A DNA stretch of 64,000 nt. It comes from Siphonodentalium dalli (taxonomy: Eukaryota > Mollusca > Scaphopoda > Gadilida > Siphonodentaliidae). The notes under the pieces were generated by a model. It made no database searches, was not told the origin of the DNA, and saw only the letters and a program-made list of their open reading frames with translations. Made by a program: the position numbers and the translations under genes. The stretch is taken from positions 87,504,958-87,568,957 of the forward strand of contig CP136069.1 in the NCBI GenBank assembly GCA_032622095.1, read 5' to 3'. Shown piece by piece: positions 43,305 to 54,482 of this stretch (the first letter of the stretch is position 1; every line of letters begins with the position of its first letter).

Positions 43305-43455
43305 CAAGCCTTGAAATAGTGTGTCTGTCATTTGCAGAATGAGGTCCCCAGAGGGTGAATTTGGTGATGCTAGCACGCTATGCGGGGTAGCATCACTAAA
43401 TTCATCCTCTTGGGACCTCATTCTGCAAATGACAGACACACTATTTCAAGGCTTG
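43305..43455. mobile_element. family C hAT-like single-module palindrome
   Basis: 151-bp palindrome CAAGCCTTGAAATAG...CTATTTCAAGGCTTG with exact 8-bp duplications CTGTGAAG (43297-43304 and 43456-43463). It contains one GAGGTCCCCAGAGG foldback module only. This shows that a single module can move on its own. Confidence 0.92.
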
Positions 43456-43518
43456 CTGTGAAGAGTAATGTTTACATAACATTTGTTTTGCTTTGAAAGA
43501 TATCGTTATTGGAGAATA

Positions 43519-43597
43519 CAGTAATGCCCTAAATAATCGACTCCTTAACAACAGCAGAATTATGAGTAACTTTTCAGGATTTAGTTGGGCATTACTG
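43519..43597. mobile_element. family A MITE, right arm deleted
   Basis: CAGTAATGCCC to GGATTTAGTTGGGCATTACTG. The left arm is joined straight to the right tip, with TA on both sides. Confidence 0.8.
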
Positions 43598-43713
43598 TAC
43601 AAAGTTGATCTATTTTTACACATACTTGTTGATGATATTAATTTTTACAGACTTTCATGTTATTTCGAATAACGACACTTTGAAGGCCTCGAGTCCCTTT
43701 AAAATATACTTAC

Positions 43714-43779
43714 AAGGATCAATGCAGCCATCGACTGGGAACAGATCACAGAACACCCTTAATTGGTATGGAATTCGAG
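43714..43779 (-). CDS. Frizzled-type CRD, second exon
   Basis: 66-nt phase 1-1 exon between ATATTTTTAG and GTAAGT. With the split codon it reads S-R-I-P-Y-Q-L-R-V-F-C-D-L-F-P-V-D-G-C-I-D-P. This supplies the last two cysteines of the CRD ('C..FP....C'). It continues the exon at 45196 (Y-C-Y-S) and leads into the linker exon at 39643 (C-I-D-P-Y-N-R). Too short to show up as an ORF; supported by phase, splice signals and motif together. Confidence 0.85.
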
Positions 43780-43799
43780 CTAAAAATATTTAAGAATAA

Positions 43800-45195
43800 T
43801 TTAATCATAGGGTGTCAATGGACATAATCCACACCTGTCAATTTTATAATTATTACAAGATATTTTCTACCACTGAGCCGCTCGCTTGCTTCATAATGAA
43901 AATTCTTTGTTACCATAATTTTGATATCCACACATACTTTTAGTGTTAAATTACCTATTTTCAAATAAATATTTTTTGGTGAAATTATCTTGTACTGAAA
44001 TTTTGATTTGAAGAATGATGTTGGAAATCCATCTATGATTATAAAATGTACCACTATTTTTCATTTTACATTTCATGCAACATCCTGGTTGCAATCTCAA
44101 GAGCACTATTTTAGTCATCACCAGATATGTTGACTCTCAGGATTTTGGCATGAGACTCACATTTTCACACCCCATCTCCCGCCCTCACGAATGTGGATGC
44201 AAATCTCACGATGATTTGAGCTGCCCGGTGGGGAAATATTTGCTGACTCATGTCAATGCACACATACATAAGGCTATGAAACAAAATCCCAGACAAAGTC
44301 AATGTTAGTACTAGCTGTAACTGGTATTAATTAGTGCAAAGCAACCTGGTTGTAAGAGCACATGGGTAGACCGTAGATTGACAACAATACAACAAGTTTA
44401 ATTTGCAAACACACACTTTTTTGACACAAATTAATCCTTTTTAAATGAGTATGGATATTATTAGAATCTTATGAAGATCTTAGTTCTAAGTTAAAGAATA
44501 TTAAACTAACTACTTTCAATGCACATTCAAAGCTCTATTTTTTATAGTAAACAAGCATGTGATATTGTTTTCAAAATAAATCTGTAACTCCGAATTGTAA
44601 AAATAGTTGAAACAGAGTCAGACACAAACTACTTTCGTAACATTAAAAATTCATGGATATTTTTAGAGTTTAAATGCATTGACATTAAAAAGATATCATG
44701 CTTTGTTCACGTCTGCATGCGCTGTGATAACCATGCATGGTTATACCATTTGGGTTACAAAATGATCTGTCGGAACAAAGTAACAAGCAGAAGACGTAGC
44801 TCATCATAAACTTCATCACAAAGTGCAATTTGCCATTTCCAAAGCACTCAATATGATTAGAATATGTGGACAATGTAAAATGACATTTAAAAAAATGCAT
44901 CTTTAGAACAATTTTAAGCCATTCATAAAATCTCACAGAATCTCAAGAATTCTTAAAGGGAATCTTACGATTTCCGACAGTCTGAAGTTAACAAGTCTGG
45001 CCATCACAACAGTAATTAATTGGCAAACGAAACTCATCACTGAGTGATAGTAATTTTTCTCGGGTTGATTGGGTGTTATAAATATGTTATGAGCATGGCA
45101 TCCATTTAATAATCGAAATCAACACAACATGATCTTTATTTCGCTTATAAAATGGATGCCATGCTTAATATAACGTATATCTACAAAATACTCAC
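43800..45195. other. intron within the Fz-type CRD, nothing recognised
   Basis: About 1.4 kb of AT-rich intron. No repeat family or additional exon could be supported. A possible 13-nt exon near 44985 was rejected because its length breaks the frame. Confidence 0.5.
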
Positions 45196-45426
45196 AATAG
45201 CAGTAGTTCCTACAGTAATACATCGGTTGTTCTGATGATCGACACTCTGGATAGACCAATTCGCAAACCTGCTCCCGGTAGTTATAATATCGATTAAGAA
45301 ACAGTGTGAAGTAGTTCATGAACCTCTCAGCTTCTCTCATAGTCTGATGACCCAATACATTGGGAAAGCTCGTAAATGTTCTGCGCAGCACAGAACTGCA
45401 CATGCCCGATAGTGGGTAACAGTTAC
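45196..45426 (-). CDS. Frizzled-type cysteine-rich domain, first exon
   Basis: 231-nt phase 1-1 exon. The acceptor TCTTTTGCAG is followed by G-N-C-Y-P-L-S-G-M-C-S-S-V-L, then TFTSFPNVLGHQTMREAERF, REQVCELVYPECRSSEQPMY and Y-C-R-N-Y-C-Y. The donor is CTATT|GTGAGT. The 'C....C....YT.FPN..GH.T..EA...L' and 'C....P.C......YCR..C' spacing is the Frizzled/Fz-like CRD, as in Frizzled, sFRP, corin and several receptor kinases. CRDs bind Wnt palmitoleate or other lipids and proteins in those families; what this one binds is unknown. Across both exons eight of the usual ten cysteines are present. The third and eighth positions are non-cysteine. Confidence 0.92.
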
Positions 45427-45469
45427 CTGCAAAAGACAGCAAACTTATTTATGACACAATAAATACATA

Positions 45470-45573
45470 CAGTAATGCCCTAAATAATCGACTCCTTAAC
45501 CATATCAGAATTACGGGTAATTTTTCAGGATTTAGTCGGAAATAAGGCTTGTTGCCATTCATCGGAAAGCTCT
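45470..45573. mobile_element. family A MITE, left arm only
   Basis: CAGTAATGCCCTAAATAATC to CATCGGAAAGCTCT, abutting family F at about 45575. It starts about 45 bp upstream of the Fz exon acceptor. Confidence 0.8.
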
Positions 45574-45574
45574 G

Positions 45575-46610
45575 TTAAAGAAATTAAAAAAAATGTTGAA
45601 ATGTTCTAAGTCGAAAGGGTTAATAAATCCGTAAAGATATAATTTTTCCGTCATCTATATACATGCTGCACTTCTCCAATATGTGGGTAACAATACTTTG
45701 AAGTCTCAAATATCTACGATCAAAACTGTAGGAGGTGTTGATTACACCATGAAGGTACCCTCATACAGAAAATTATAAAAAATGTTTTTCAAAGTCGAAA
45801 AGCCCATAACTCTGAGAAAAATCATCGGATCAAACTCAAATTCGAACTTGACCTGTATTTTGATATCAATGACTCACAAAAAAAACGGAATTTTCAATTG
45901 AACAGTCCAAACTTGAGTTATCATCCGGAAACCAAAGAAAAAAGAAGATAAATTTAATTTTCTAAGTCGAAATAAAAGGTCGGTAGACCTCATGTCCGCC
46001 TCTAAGCGTCGGCTTGATACGGCCGTTGTTTGCGCATAAAAATTGGCATGGGGAACACAAAATCGAATTTGATCTGTCTTTTGTGCTAGTAAACCTACAT
46101 ATACCAAATTTCATTTCATTCAGTACACATTTACTAAAGTTATCATCCGGAAACCTCAAATTGGCAAAAATTCTAAGTAAAAAAGGGACATAACTCTGGT
46201 AAAAATTGGCGGGCGGAACCCGAATTCGAACTTGACCTGTGTTTTGCTGAGATAAAGACACATACCAAATTTGGTTTAAATCTGATTAACTCTACTAAAG
46301 TTATCATCCAGACACCAACTTTTGGGGTTTTATATGTCGGGTCGGCTGACATATAAACAATCCAAAATCAAGTTATCATCCGAAACCAAAAAACAGAAGA
46401 AAAACTGAATTTTCTATGTCGAAAAAGGGGCATAACTCTGCCAAAAATGGTCGGGCAGAACCCAAGTTCGAACTTGACCTGTGTTTTGCTGGGAGAAAGT
46501 AAAATTCCAAATTTGGTTTGAATCCGATTAACTGTACTAAAGTTATCATCCGGAGTTATAACTCCGGACGGACGGACGCGGCTGAAAATTTCGGGGGACA
46601 ATATATACCA
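45575..46610. repeat. family F repeat
   Basis: Begins GTTAAAGAAATTAAAAAAAA and runs parallel to the 32.3-kb copy, including GTCGGTAGACCTCATGTCCG and GTCGGCTTGATACG. Tail GGACGGACGGACGCGGCTGA and AAAATTTCGGGGGACAATA. Confidence 0.8.
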
Positions 46611-47267
46611 GGAATAATTATCAAAATTATTTTTAATGAAACCCCCCCCCCCACATTTCAGATACAATGTGTCAATTCACAAATTAACAAGTGGACACCG
46701 TAGTGCTGGGCGGTATTGAAATATATTTACACACTAAGTGTGAGTATCACTAAATCCAGCATTTAGATTGGTCGGCGCCCATGTGACTAGTTGCAGTTAT
46801 TTCTCGGTGAACGCGCAACAGCTCATAACTGCAAGCCCATAATTACATCGATACCGGAAAGAAAAACGCATAATGTTTTGGGCGCATTTGGACTCGCGCA
46901 GGATTGACTTAAATTAAATCATCAGGTTTCAATATAAAGAAATTGTTCCTGTTAACTTTTGCCAAGGGTGCTATGGGATATTTTGGGCTGGTTTTGTCAC
47001 GATACACTTTTCGATTTAAATACATTTACAAAAGTGGCTTTTTCACTAAATGTATATAAATATAAGGATTAACTGTCATGTTGACTGTTTTTATGGAGAT
47101 GTAACCGTGAGGTAAGTGGTCATAACTTGTATGTAAAACCGTTCCGGTTTTACACAAGTTATGACCACTTACCTCAAGGTTACATCTCCATAAAAACAGT
47201 CCACATGACAGTTAATCCTTATATGTACACAAAAATTAAATATATTTAAACTGTGATTTGTAACCTA
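46611..47267. other. intron with a hAT-like end and a palindrome
   Basis: TAGTGCTGGGCGGTATTGAA at 46701 resembles the hAT-like end at 17.5 kb, but no matching right end was found. A long inverted repeat follows at 47060-47224. Confidence 0.45.
47060..47224. repeat. near-perfect 165-bp palindrome
   Basis: ATATAAGGATTAACTGTCAT ... CCGTTCCGG centre ... ATGACAGTTAATCCTTATAT. Arms of about 78 bp with very few mismatches. No target duplication resolved. Confidence 0.85.
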
Positions 47268-47640
47268 TCTATATATATAAAAGAGACAGCTGGTCAGATT
47301 TCAACCAAATTTGGTGTTGTGACTCAGGGTACCCTGGCGGAGGTTATAACGGTGTTAGTTTTTCAAAATTTTGATTTAAATTTTTTTTTTTTAAATAAAT
47401 AACAAAAAACAAAATACGCTCACTATGAGCCTATTTCAGCACCAGATGTACACTCTTTATATATGTGTCATTACTGTGGCCTGCGCCATCCAAAATAATA
47501 ACGGGTATAAGTCCACTATGGGCTAATATCAGAACCAAATAAGTCCAATATGAACAAATGTCAATATTTAGGTCCAATATGAACCTATTTGCCAACTGAT
47601 GTAGCATAATAATATTATCAATATATATATAAAAGAGTAG
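47268..47640 (+). mobile_element. possible Helitron-like 5' ends
   Basis: TCTATATATATAAAAGAGAC starts near 47268 and a second TCAATATATATATAAAAGAG near 47614. TC-TATATATA-AAAAGAG starts followed by a CAACCAAATTTGG motif are typical of animal Helitron-like elements (family knowledge). The 3' hairpin and CTRR end were not identified. Confidence 0.35.
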
Positions 47641-48465
47641 GAACCTTCCTTCATGTCCTCAAAGCGCACACAGGGGCCATAGGACACTCCGACACTGAAT
47701 AAAGGCTCGGTTTCATCTAGTCATTTAATAACACGGTTGTAACTTGTAAAGCATTGTTAACAGATCACTGATTGTATTTTTAATGTACAGTAAGCTATTA
47801 TCGATCTAAGTTCCATTGCTTGCGATTGACACATTGCCAGGACAGCCCAAATTCAACAGTTACCTCTGACATACAGCCCAGAATTAAAACCCAATTCAAC
47901 AGTCCACTTCCCACCTGCATGCACGTGATATGATGTAGTGAGCTCTCTGTCATGTGTGCTGTGTGATGACCACGTGTTTGAAAATAAACAAACCGTCTGC
48001 GATCAGTCAAGCAAAATAAACCGTCTTGTTTATGAATATTACCAATGAGTGCCTGTACGTGGGAAAGGGAGACTGAAAAATGCATCTTCTAGTAGTCGAG
48101 AGTTTTAAATTGAAGCTGCCTGATATCTTGAAAATTTTAAAATTAAATGGGTCTCTTGAAACTCAGTCGGCCGGAATTTATTTGAGTCTGGAACTTGACA
48201 GAAAATAGGTACACTATACCAGGGTTTCCGCCAGGGGAAAATAAATGAGTCTGTATTTCAGTCGTATTAGGGAAACATATTTCCTTGCACCTGAGATACT
48301 CATAAAGCAACCCAATGCTACATTTATTACTAATGTTGATCATTTCGGTGGGTGCATTAATTCTGTTGATGGTGCCCAGAGCATTTGTCATGAAATTACG
48401 TACGTGAGACCACTGTCTGATTGAAGACTAAACAAGAGCTAAACAAGAGGTGTGCACTCGAGTGC
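47641..48465. other. intron, nothing certain
   Basis: A CTGATATCTTGAAAATTTTA-type segment near 48120 matches 18.05 kb, so part is repetitive. Minus-strand frames here lack recognisable domains. Confidence 0.35.
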
Positions 48466-48469
48466 TAGC

Positions 48470-49062
48470 ATACCCCCACCGTGGCAAATTCAACCCGCAT
48501 TATCCGTAAACCCAACAAAAAAGATTTTTAACTTTAAAGAAAAATTTGGACTAATAATATCGATATGGTGTCACAAGAAGCTTGTACAGAAAAAATTATT
48601 CAAATTGGTTCATATTTGTTAAAGTTATTAAGTCAGACAGAAGTCGAAAATGAAGTGTAATATTACGAAAAACAGTTTGAGCCAATCCCTAGCCGCATAA
48701 TGTAGAGAGGGTATTGTGAGAAGCATGTATACCAAAAATTATTGAAATCGATTCATATTTGTTAAAGTTATTAAGTCGGACAGAATTTTCTAAGTCAAAA
48801 TAAGTCGAAAATGAGGCGTATTACTTGAAAAAAAAAAGTCGGGCCGAACAGCAATTAGCATCATGCGGAGAGACCGTCCTAAGGAGATTGCATACAAAAA
48901 ATTATTGAAATCGGTTCATAGTTGTTCGAGTTATGAGGTCGGACAGACGGACGGCTTGACGGACGGACGGACACACGGAGGGAGAAAGCGTGACGGACGG
49001 AAGGACGGACAGACGCAGTCAATCCAGTATACCCCAATTTTCTTCAAAAGTTGGGGTATAAT
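48470..49062. repeat. family F repeat
   Basis: Modules AAATTATTGAAATCGGTTCA and GTTAAAGTTATTAAGTCGGA. Tail GGACGGACGGACACACGG, then the hairpin CCCCAATTTTCTTCAAAAGT-TGGGG and TATAATAAA. Confidence 0.75.
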
Positions 49063-49167
49063 AAATGAACAAGCTAAGTGTTACAGTGTTTACAAATTTA
49101 TAGGATTCCGACAGGTATACTTAAAAACTAAAAAGCATCTATGCATTGACCAATAATAACCACCTGA

Positions 49168-49795
49168 TACAGACCAACGTTACTCTGTAGTAATACAAAA
49201 CTATTAGTTAAAAGGCCTCAGTGGTAAAGGGTATGTGGCATGCCATGCCAGCCGTTGAAGCATGCCACAGGCTCTTTGAAAATCTAAAATCCTAACATTG
49301 CCAAAGGGTAATAACTCTATAAAGAATGTACCTTTACAAAATAAATGCGATTTGTATGAGAAATTACAACACCACAATAGATGAACTCTGGTGAAATATA
49401 AATCAAATTCTTCTATAGGGTTGGGGAGGTTTGGGTTACGCTCTTTATAACACTTCTTCAAATATTTCAGTTGTTTCGTCAAAAACACTTTTTCAAATAT
49501 CTCCGTTATTTAGTTAATAAAAATAATTTCTTATTTCTATAATTCGCGCTATTTTGTTCTTATTTCTAAATTCGCGCTATTTCGTCATTTCGATGCATTT
49601 TTTATTCCGCTATTTCGCTGTATTTTCCTATTTCGCTTTTTCGTTGTATTTCATATTTCGATATAATTTGCTATATTTGACATATTATGGGATATTGGCA
49701 TGCCTCAATGGCTGGCGTAGCATGCCACATACCCTTTACCACTGAGGCCTTTTAACTAATAGTTTTGTATTACTACAGAGTAACATTGGTCTGTA
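49168..49795. mobile_element. 628-bp foldback element
   Basis: Arms of about 100 bp (TACAGACCAACGTTACTCTG, AAAAGGCCTCAGTGGTAAAG, TATGTGGCATGCCATGCC) are inverted at the right end. The centre is AT-rich with repeated ATTTCGCTATTT units. No transposase. Target duplication not resolved. Confidence 0.8.
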
Positions 49796-49799
49796 CCTA

Positions 49800-50935
49800 G
49801 TATTGCTAGCAAGGAGAATTGAATTAAGTATTTCCAAAAATTTTAACAGGTAGCTTCCATCAAAATGATACATTCTGTCAATCGTATCTGTGACGTCATA
49901 TTGCAGAAGATATTTAAATGAATGGTATGAAACGCGTAGCTTGTTCAATAGTCTGCATTAGTCCAACAACCATAGTTAGGACCACTGTTATGAACAGAGT
50001 TTTAGCTCCTGTGTTATGAAATGTAATTGAGTTTTGACGGGAAATTTGAACATGTGCGTCGTTGTTGGTGCGTTTGTGCTTGGGGCCCATGCGGGATAAC
50101 AAAACAATTATTGACCATACTTTGACTTTATCTCCATATTGGGGGATAATTTTTTAAAGGGATCTCCGCGCGTGAGTAGTTTCATCAACAGAAATCCTGT
50201 GCACAAAATATCCATACTCAGCAGTCTGGAATTCTTTGATGTTACCACGACATTTTCATGTGTATACAATTACAATTAACGTCTCTATTTGACCGCACAC
50301 CAAATATTGCATTGTAGTTTTGGTGCTTTTCAAATGGTTACACTGTACTGGTAACATACTGTGTTCAATTGACCTGCCTTTTCACCAGTATTCTATTTAA
50401 CCATCAAACTCCCATTGCAGTAGGAATCTTTTTATGATAGATAGCTATTAACTTTAGGTACATGTATGTCCCAAACATATCATCAGCGAGGGGAATGAGG
50501 TTGTTACACGGACGCTGTAACAGAAACCCTGACTATACACAGAGCATATGCAATTGATTAACTGTACTGTTGTTATGCATGTCCCATTTTTCTTTAGATT
50601 ACATTTTTTTTTACTGTGAAATGTCCATGAGGTACATTGGGCAATCGTTGTTTGTATATTTATCATTAATTTAAAGCGAAAAACATTTCCACTTTCAAGC
50701 ACAGTCCACTGCGGAGAAAATAGTAAAATATTATGGGAGGCCAACTTAAGTTATTAATAATTGTAACTTAATAATTGTACAGAAGCATAATCTGAAACTC
50801 AACAAGCAGTCGCAGACGGCGGTATCCCTCACCGAAATGTGCAGTTGGGGAAGTGCATTCTCAATAATATTTGCGTTCTCAGTATGTGCTAAACAAGAGG
50901 TGGGATTTTGTCTGGCTTGCGAACTCATTTTAGGT
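49800..50935. other. intron, nothing recognised
   Basis: About 1.1 kb upstream of the Fz exons with no exon-like pattern. A TTATGGGAGGCYAA motif near 50730 recurs near 18260. Confidence 0.4.
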
Positions 50936-50939
50936 ACTG

Positions 50940-51700
50940 GTCATGGGAATGAATATACAAATAAACAAAGTCCAATAACTCTGCTGAAAATATCCGGCTG
51001 GACCTGGTTTGCGAACTCGTTCTAGATACTGGTCATGTGAACTCATATACCAAAAATCTTTGAAATCCATTGACATTTGTGGAAATGAGCCCTGTGACGT
51101 CGTCCATTTGCACACAAAAAAATAAACAAAGTCCAATAACTCTGCTGAAAATATCCGGCCGGACCTGGTTTGCGAACTCGTTCTAGATACTGGTCATGTG
51201 AACTCATATACCAAAAATCTTTTTAATCCGTTGACATTTGTGGAAATGAGCCCTGTGACGTCGTCTATTTGTTATTTGGTAAATTCGACAAAAATAATAA
51301 ACCAAGTCCAATAACTCCGGTAAAAATATCCGGCCAGACCTGGCTTGCGAACTCATTCTAGATAATGATCAGGTGAACTCATATACCAAATATCTTTGAA
51401 ATCAGTTGAGATTTGTGCAAATGAGCCCTGTGACGTCGTCTATTTGCTATTTGGTAAATTCGACAAAAATAATAAACAAATTCCAATAACTCCGGTAAAA
51501 ATATCTGGCCAGACCTGGCTTGCGAACTCATTCTAGGTAATGGTCAGGTAAACTCATATACCACAAATCTTTGAAACTGATTACATTTGTTCAAGTTATG
51601 ACTCTTACAAATTCGGGACGGACGGACAGACGGTACGACAGACAGACAGACGGAACCCATTACTATATCCCCCGCAAATTTTAAATTTGGCGGGGGATAA
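50940..51700. repeat. family F repeat
   Basis: Four modules with AAGTCCAATAACTCTGCTGA, TTTGCGAACTCGTTCTAGAT and GAGCCCTGTGACGTCGTC. Tail GGACGGACGGACAGACGG, terminal hairpin TATCCCCCGCAAATTTTAAA-TTTGGCGGGGGATA. Confidence 0.8.
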
Positions 51701-51944
51701 TTCAAAATTCATTTAACCGAATAAAACGAACCTTGGTATTTTTCTTCATTTCTTTGAGTGAATATGTATTTGAATTTTATTTTGCTTATTGCTATTTGTT
51801 TGTCAATTTTTCATGTAGTTTGTACGACTAACATATTTTAATATTTGTAACACGTCTTTCACCCACTTGCTTACGAAAGCCTAAATACAATATTATATTG
51901 TTTAGAAGTGTTCACTTATTACAAGCCCTCCCTTGCTAATTGCG

Positions 51945-52515
51945 AAAAATTTCTAAGTCGAAAAAGGGGAATAACTCCACACAAAAAAGTCGGACAGACA
52001 TCATAATCGCAGGTGCACAGGTTCCCATGGTACTAAATATCAGTGCCAAGATTAAAAAACATTGACCGAAAAATGTAGGAATAAAAGCTCGGACAAAATT
52101 ATGCATGTTGCAAAAAAATTTCTAAGTCGAAAAAGAGGGATAACTCCACCAAAAAATGTCGGACAGACATCATAATCGCAGGTGCACCAGTTCCCATGGT
52201 ACTAAATATCTGTGCCACGTTTTTAAAAAATTGACCAAAAAATGTAGGAATAAAAGCTCGGACAAAAGTATACATGTTGCGAAATATTTCTAAGTCGAAA
52301 AAGGGGGGATAACTCCACCAAAAAAAGTCCAACAGACGTCATAATCGCAGGTGCACAGGTTCCCATGGTGGTTGATGTCTGTGCCAAGTTTCACGGAAAT
52401 TTATCAAAAAACGACTGAGAAAAACTCCGGACAAATTTGTGTCCATGGCGGACGGACGACGGACGGACAAGCTGACTCCAGTATACCCACCCTATCTTCG
52501 TTGCGGGGGGTATAA
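51945..52515. repeat. family F repeat
   Basis: Three modules with TTTCTAAGTCGAAAAAGGGG, CATAATCGCAGGTGCACAGG and TTCCCATGGTACTAAATATC. Tail GGACGGACGACGGACGGACA, end CCACCCTATCTTCGTTGCGG-GGGGTATAATAA. Confidence 0.8.
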
Positions 52516-53707
52516 TAACATGTTAACAGAGGGGTACATCATAGGTGAGCTGTAGTGCAACCATGACTGATTAAATTCTCCATTGCCATATATGGCTGAG
52601 AACAAAAACAGATGTTTTTCATAGTAAAATGGAGTTTTATATGGAAAACACAGATGTGAACAAATTCAAAACCAGCGGACTTTGATGGAAATGCCACTGG
52701 GAAAAAGTTATATTAAGGCTCACCATTTTTAGGAGGTGTTGTCGTCATGTTTGTGCTATCTGAAAGAAGAAAATGATTGATGTATAATATTTAAACACTT
52801 AGGTATAGGAACATACTGTGACCTCAGATTGTGGTACATAGCAACAAATCATTCAGATATAAAATAAACAGCATATAGTCTGGCCGCCAAGTCACAAATG
52901 CTTGTTTTCACGTAATGTGTGTAAACAATGGCTTCAACATGCAGAATCTCGTCACTAGAGGGAACTACTCGTCAATGAGTATTTAGTATAAAAATATAGA
53001 TGTTCTAGTCCATCCACGATAATGTATTTTGAGATAATCATATATTGTTTGTATAAAGTTGATGGAGAGCTTAGAGTGTTGCATGCATGTTACTAATCAA
53101 ATGTTACACAGGTCTGGCGACAGCTGCTTCCGGTGCTAAATTTTACTTGGTCGTTATCGCAAATGTTCTTAATGACTTACAATGAAGACAAAACTTTCAA
53201 TCTGCAACTGAAAAACTGGCCTCGCTCGTTTGATATTTATGCCTATTTTTTTGGGAGCCATTTTTCATAGAATATGGGCTCGACGACATTTTGAGCAGCT
53301 CCTGATTCTACAACCCATAATTAAGGTCTTCCCGCATAATGCATTTTTCAAACTCTGCCGTCAGTATTCTAGCAGAAATCCACCAGCGACACAAAAATGC
53401 ATGGTTTTACTGAGAATGGACCACTTGTTTCTTGAGGGGTCAAATTTTACTCATTATGGTAGCCGCTTTCATGAAATATATCCTTATGCCATCCACAACT
53501 CATTTGATAAAATATTCTTGATTAAGATACTGACTGCTTTATCTACATAAACACAGACTGTAAATAAAAGCATCCTGTTTCATACTGTAGAGCCCGACGG
53601 TGTGCTCATTTATCAGAGATTTCGCTGACTCATCATCTAACATTGATGCCGATAATATACAGCTGTTTTGAAAAAAGAAACAGGAAATTCAAAAAAGCTG
53701 AGCCATA
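52516..53707. other. intron around the linker exon
   Basis: Apart from the 36-nt exon at 52724 no feature was recognised. A 106-codon plus-strand frame at 53230-53550 has no domain pattern I know. Confidence 0.4.
52724..52759 (-). CDS. predicted 36-nt Thr/Pro linker exon
   Basis: Between CTTCTTTCAG and GTGAGC. Phase 1-1 reading S-T-N-M-T-T-T-P-P-K-N, completed to G-N-C-Y-P at the Fz exon. Composition, phase and splice sites match the verified-by-motif linker exon at 39587, and the TTTPPK sequence suits a spacer upstream of the Fz domain. At 36 nt it could be chance; no exon further 5' was found to support it. Confidence 0.5.
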
Positions 53708-53711
53708 TTAA

Positions 53712-54093
53712 AGGTACTCAATCCGATTAGACGCTCCTAAATTACTATTTCTTTGGCTTTGGGGGTAAAAAATATTTGATTCGATTCGAGGAACCCACCC
53801 ATCAAAGCTCAGAGTGATTAGATATTGATTTTTGAAATCAAGTGGTTATTATTGTTAACAGTAACCACTTGATTTTAGAGTTATCCATCTTACACCCGCA
53901 ATTTGTCCGTTTTGAGCACATGGTTCTGCCAACTTGTGGCCCACATCTCCGAAAATTAATAGATTTAAAAAATTGATAACTAATCACTCTGAGCTTTGAT
54001 GGGTGCATGGGTTCCTCGAATCGAATCAAATATTTGTTACCCCCAAAGCCAAAGAAATAGTAATTTAGGAGCGTCTAATCGGAATGAGTACCT
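53712..54093. mobile_element. 382-bp TTAA-flanked foldback element
   Basis: Inverted arms of about 115 bp, beginning AGGTACTCAATCCGATTAGA. TTAA at 53708-53711 and 54094-54097. A partial copy (CAATCGGATTGAGTACCTTT-AA) lies near 30810. A second hairpin AACCACTTGATTT is nested at the centre. Confidence 0.85.
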
Positions 54094-54482
54094 TTAAATA
54101 CTCTATTTTTATAAGAAATTAAAAATAGTTCATAATTCTATAACTATTCTACAAAGGAATCAAAATAAAAGTGTCAACGCTAGCTGACATTGAAATTGGA
54201 ATGGATGATAAGTTTAATGCCTTCTACAGAGTTCTCCCTGATACCAGTCCATTTCTCCCTAATAATCTAATTGGGAGATATCATTTCTCCCACTTTGAAT
54301 TATCTAGACTGCTCCCTGGCTTGTCTTGTTCTGATATTTGCAAAAATTATTTAAACTGTGTGACATCATGTGATTAAATGTACTAATATGTGGAATCGCT
54401 TGAAAAAGACTAAGACAACGTAATTCGCTGAATGGTTTTTTTTTTTCTTCAGAATCAGGCATGTAATAAAAAGTGTTCGATT

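Noticed and set aside
44980-45010. 13-nt candidate exon flanked by TTAACTTCAG and GTAAGA within the Fz intron
   Set aside because: A length of 13 nt would destroy the phase 1-1 joining of the two Fz exons, which otherwise fit exactly.
53230-53550. 106-codon plus-strand frame
   Set aside because: No recognisable motif, no homologous neighbour and an ordinary AT-rich intron setting; too weak to list as a gene.
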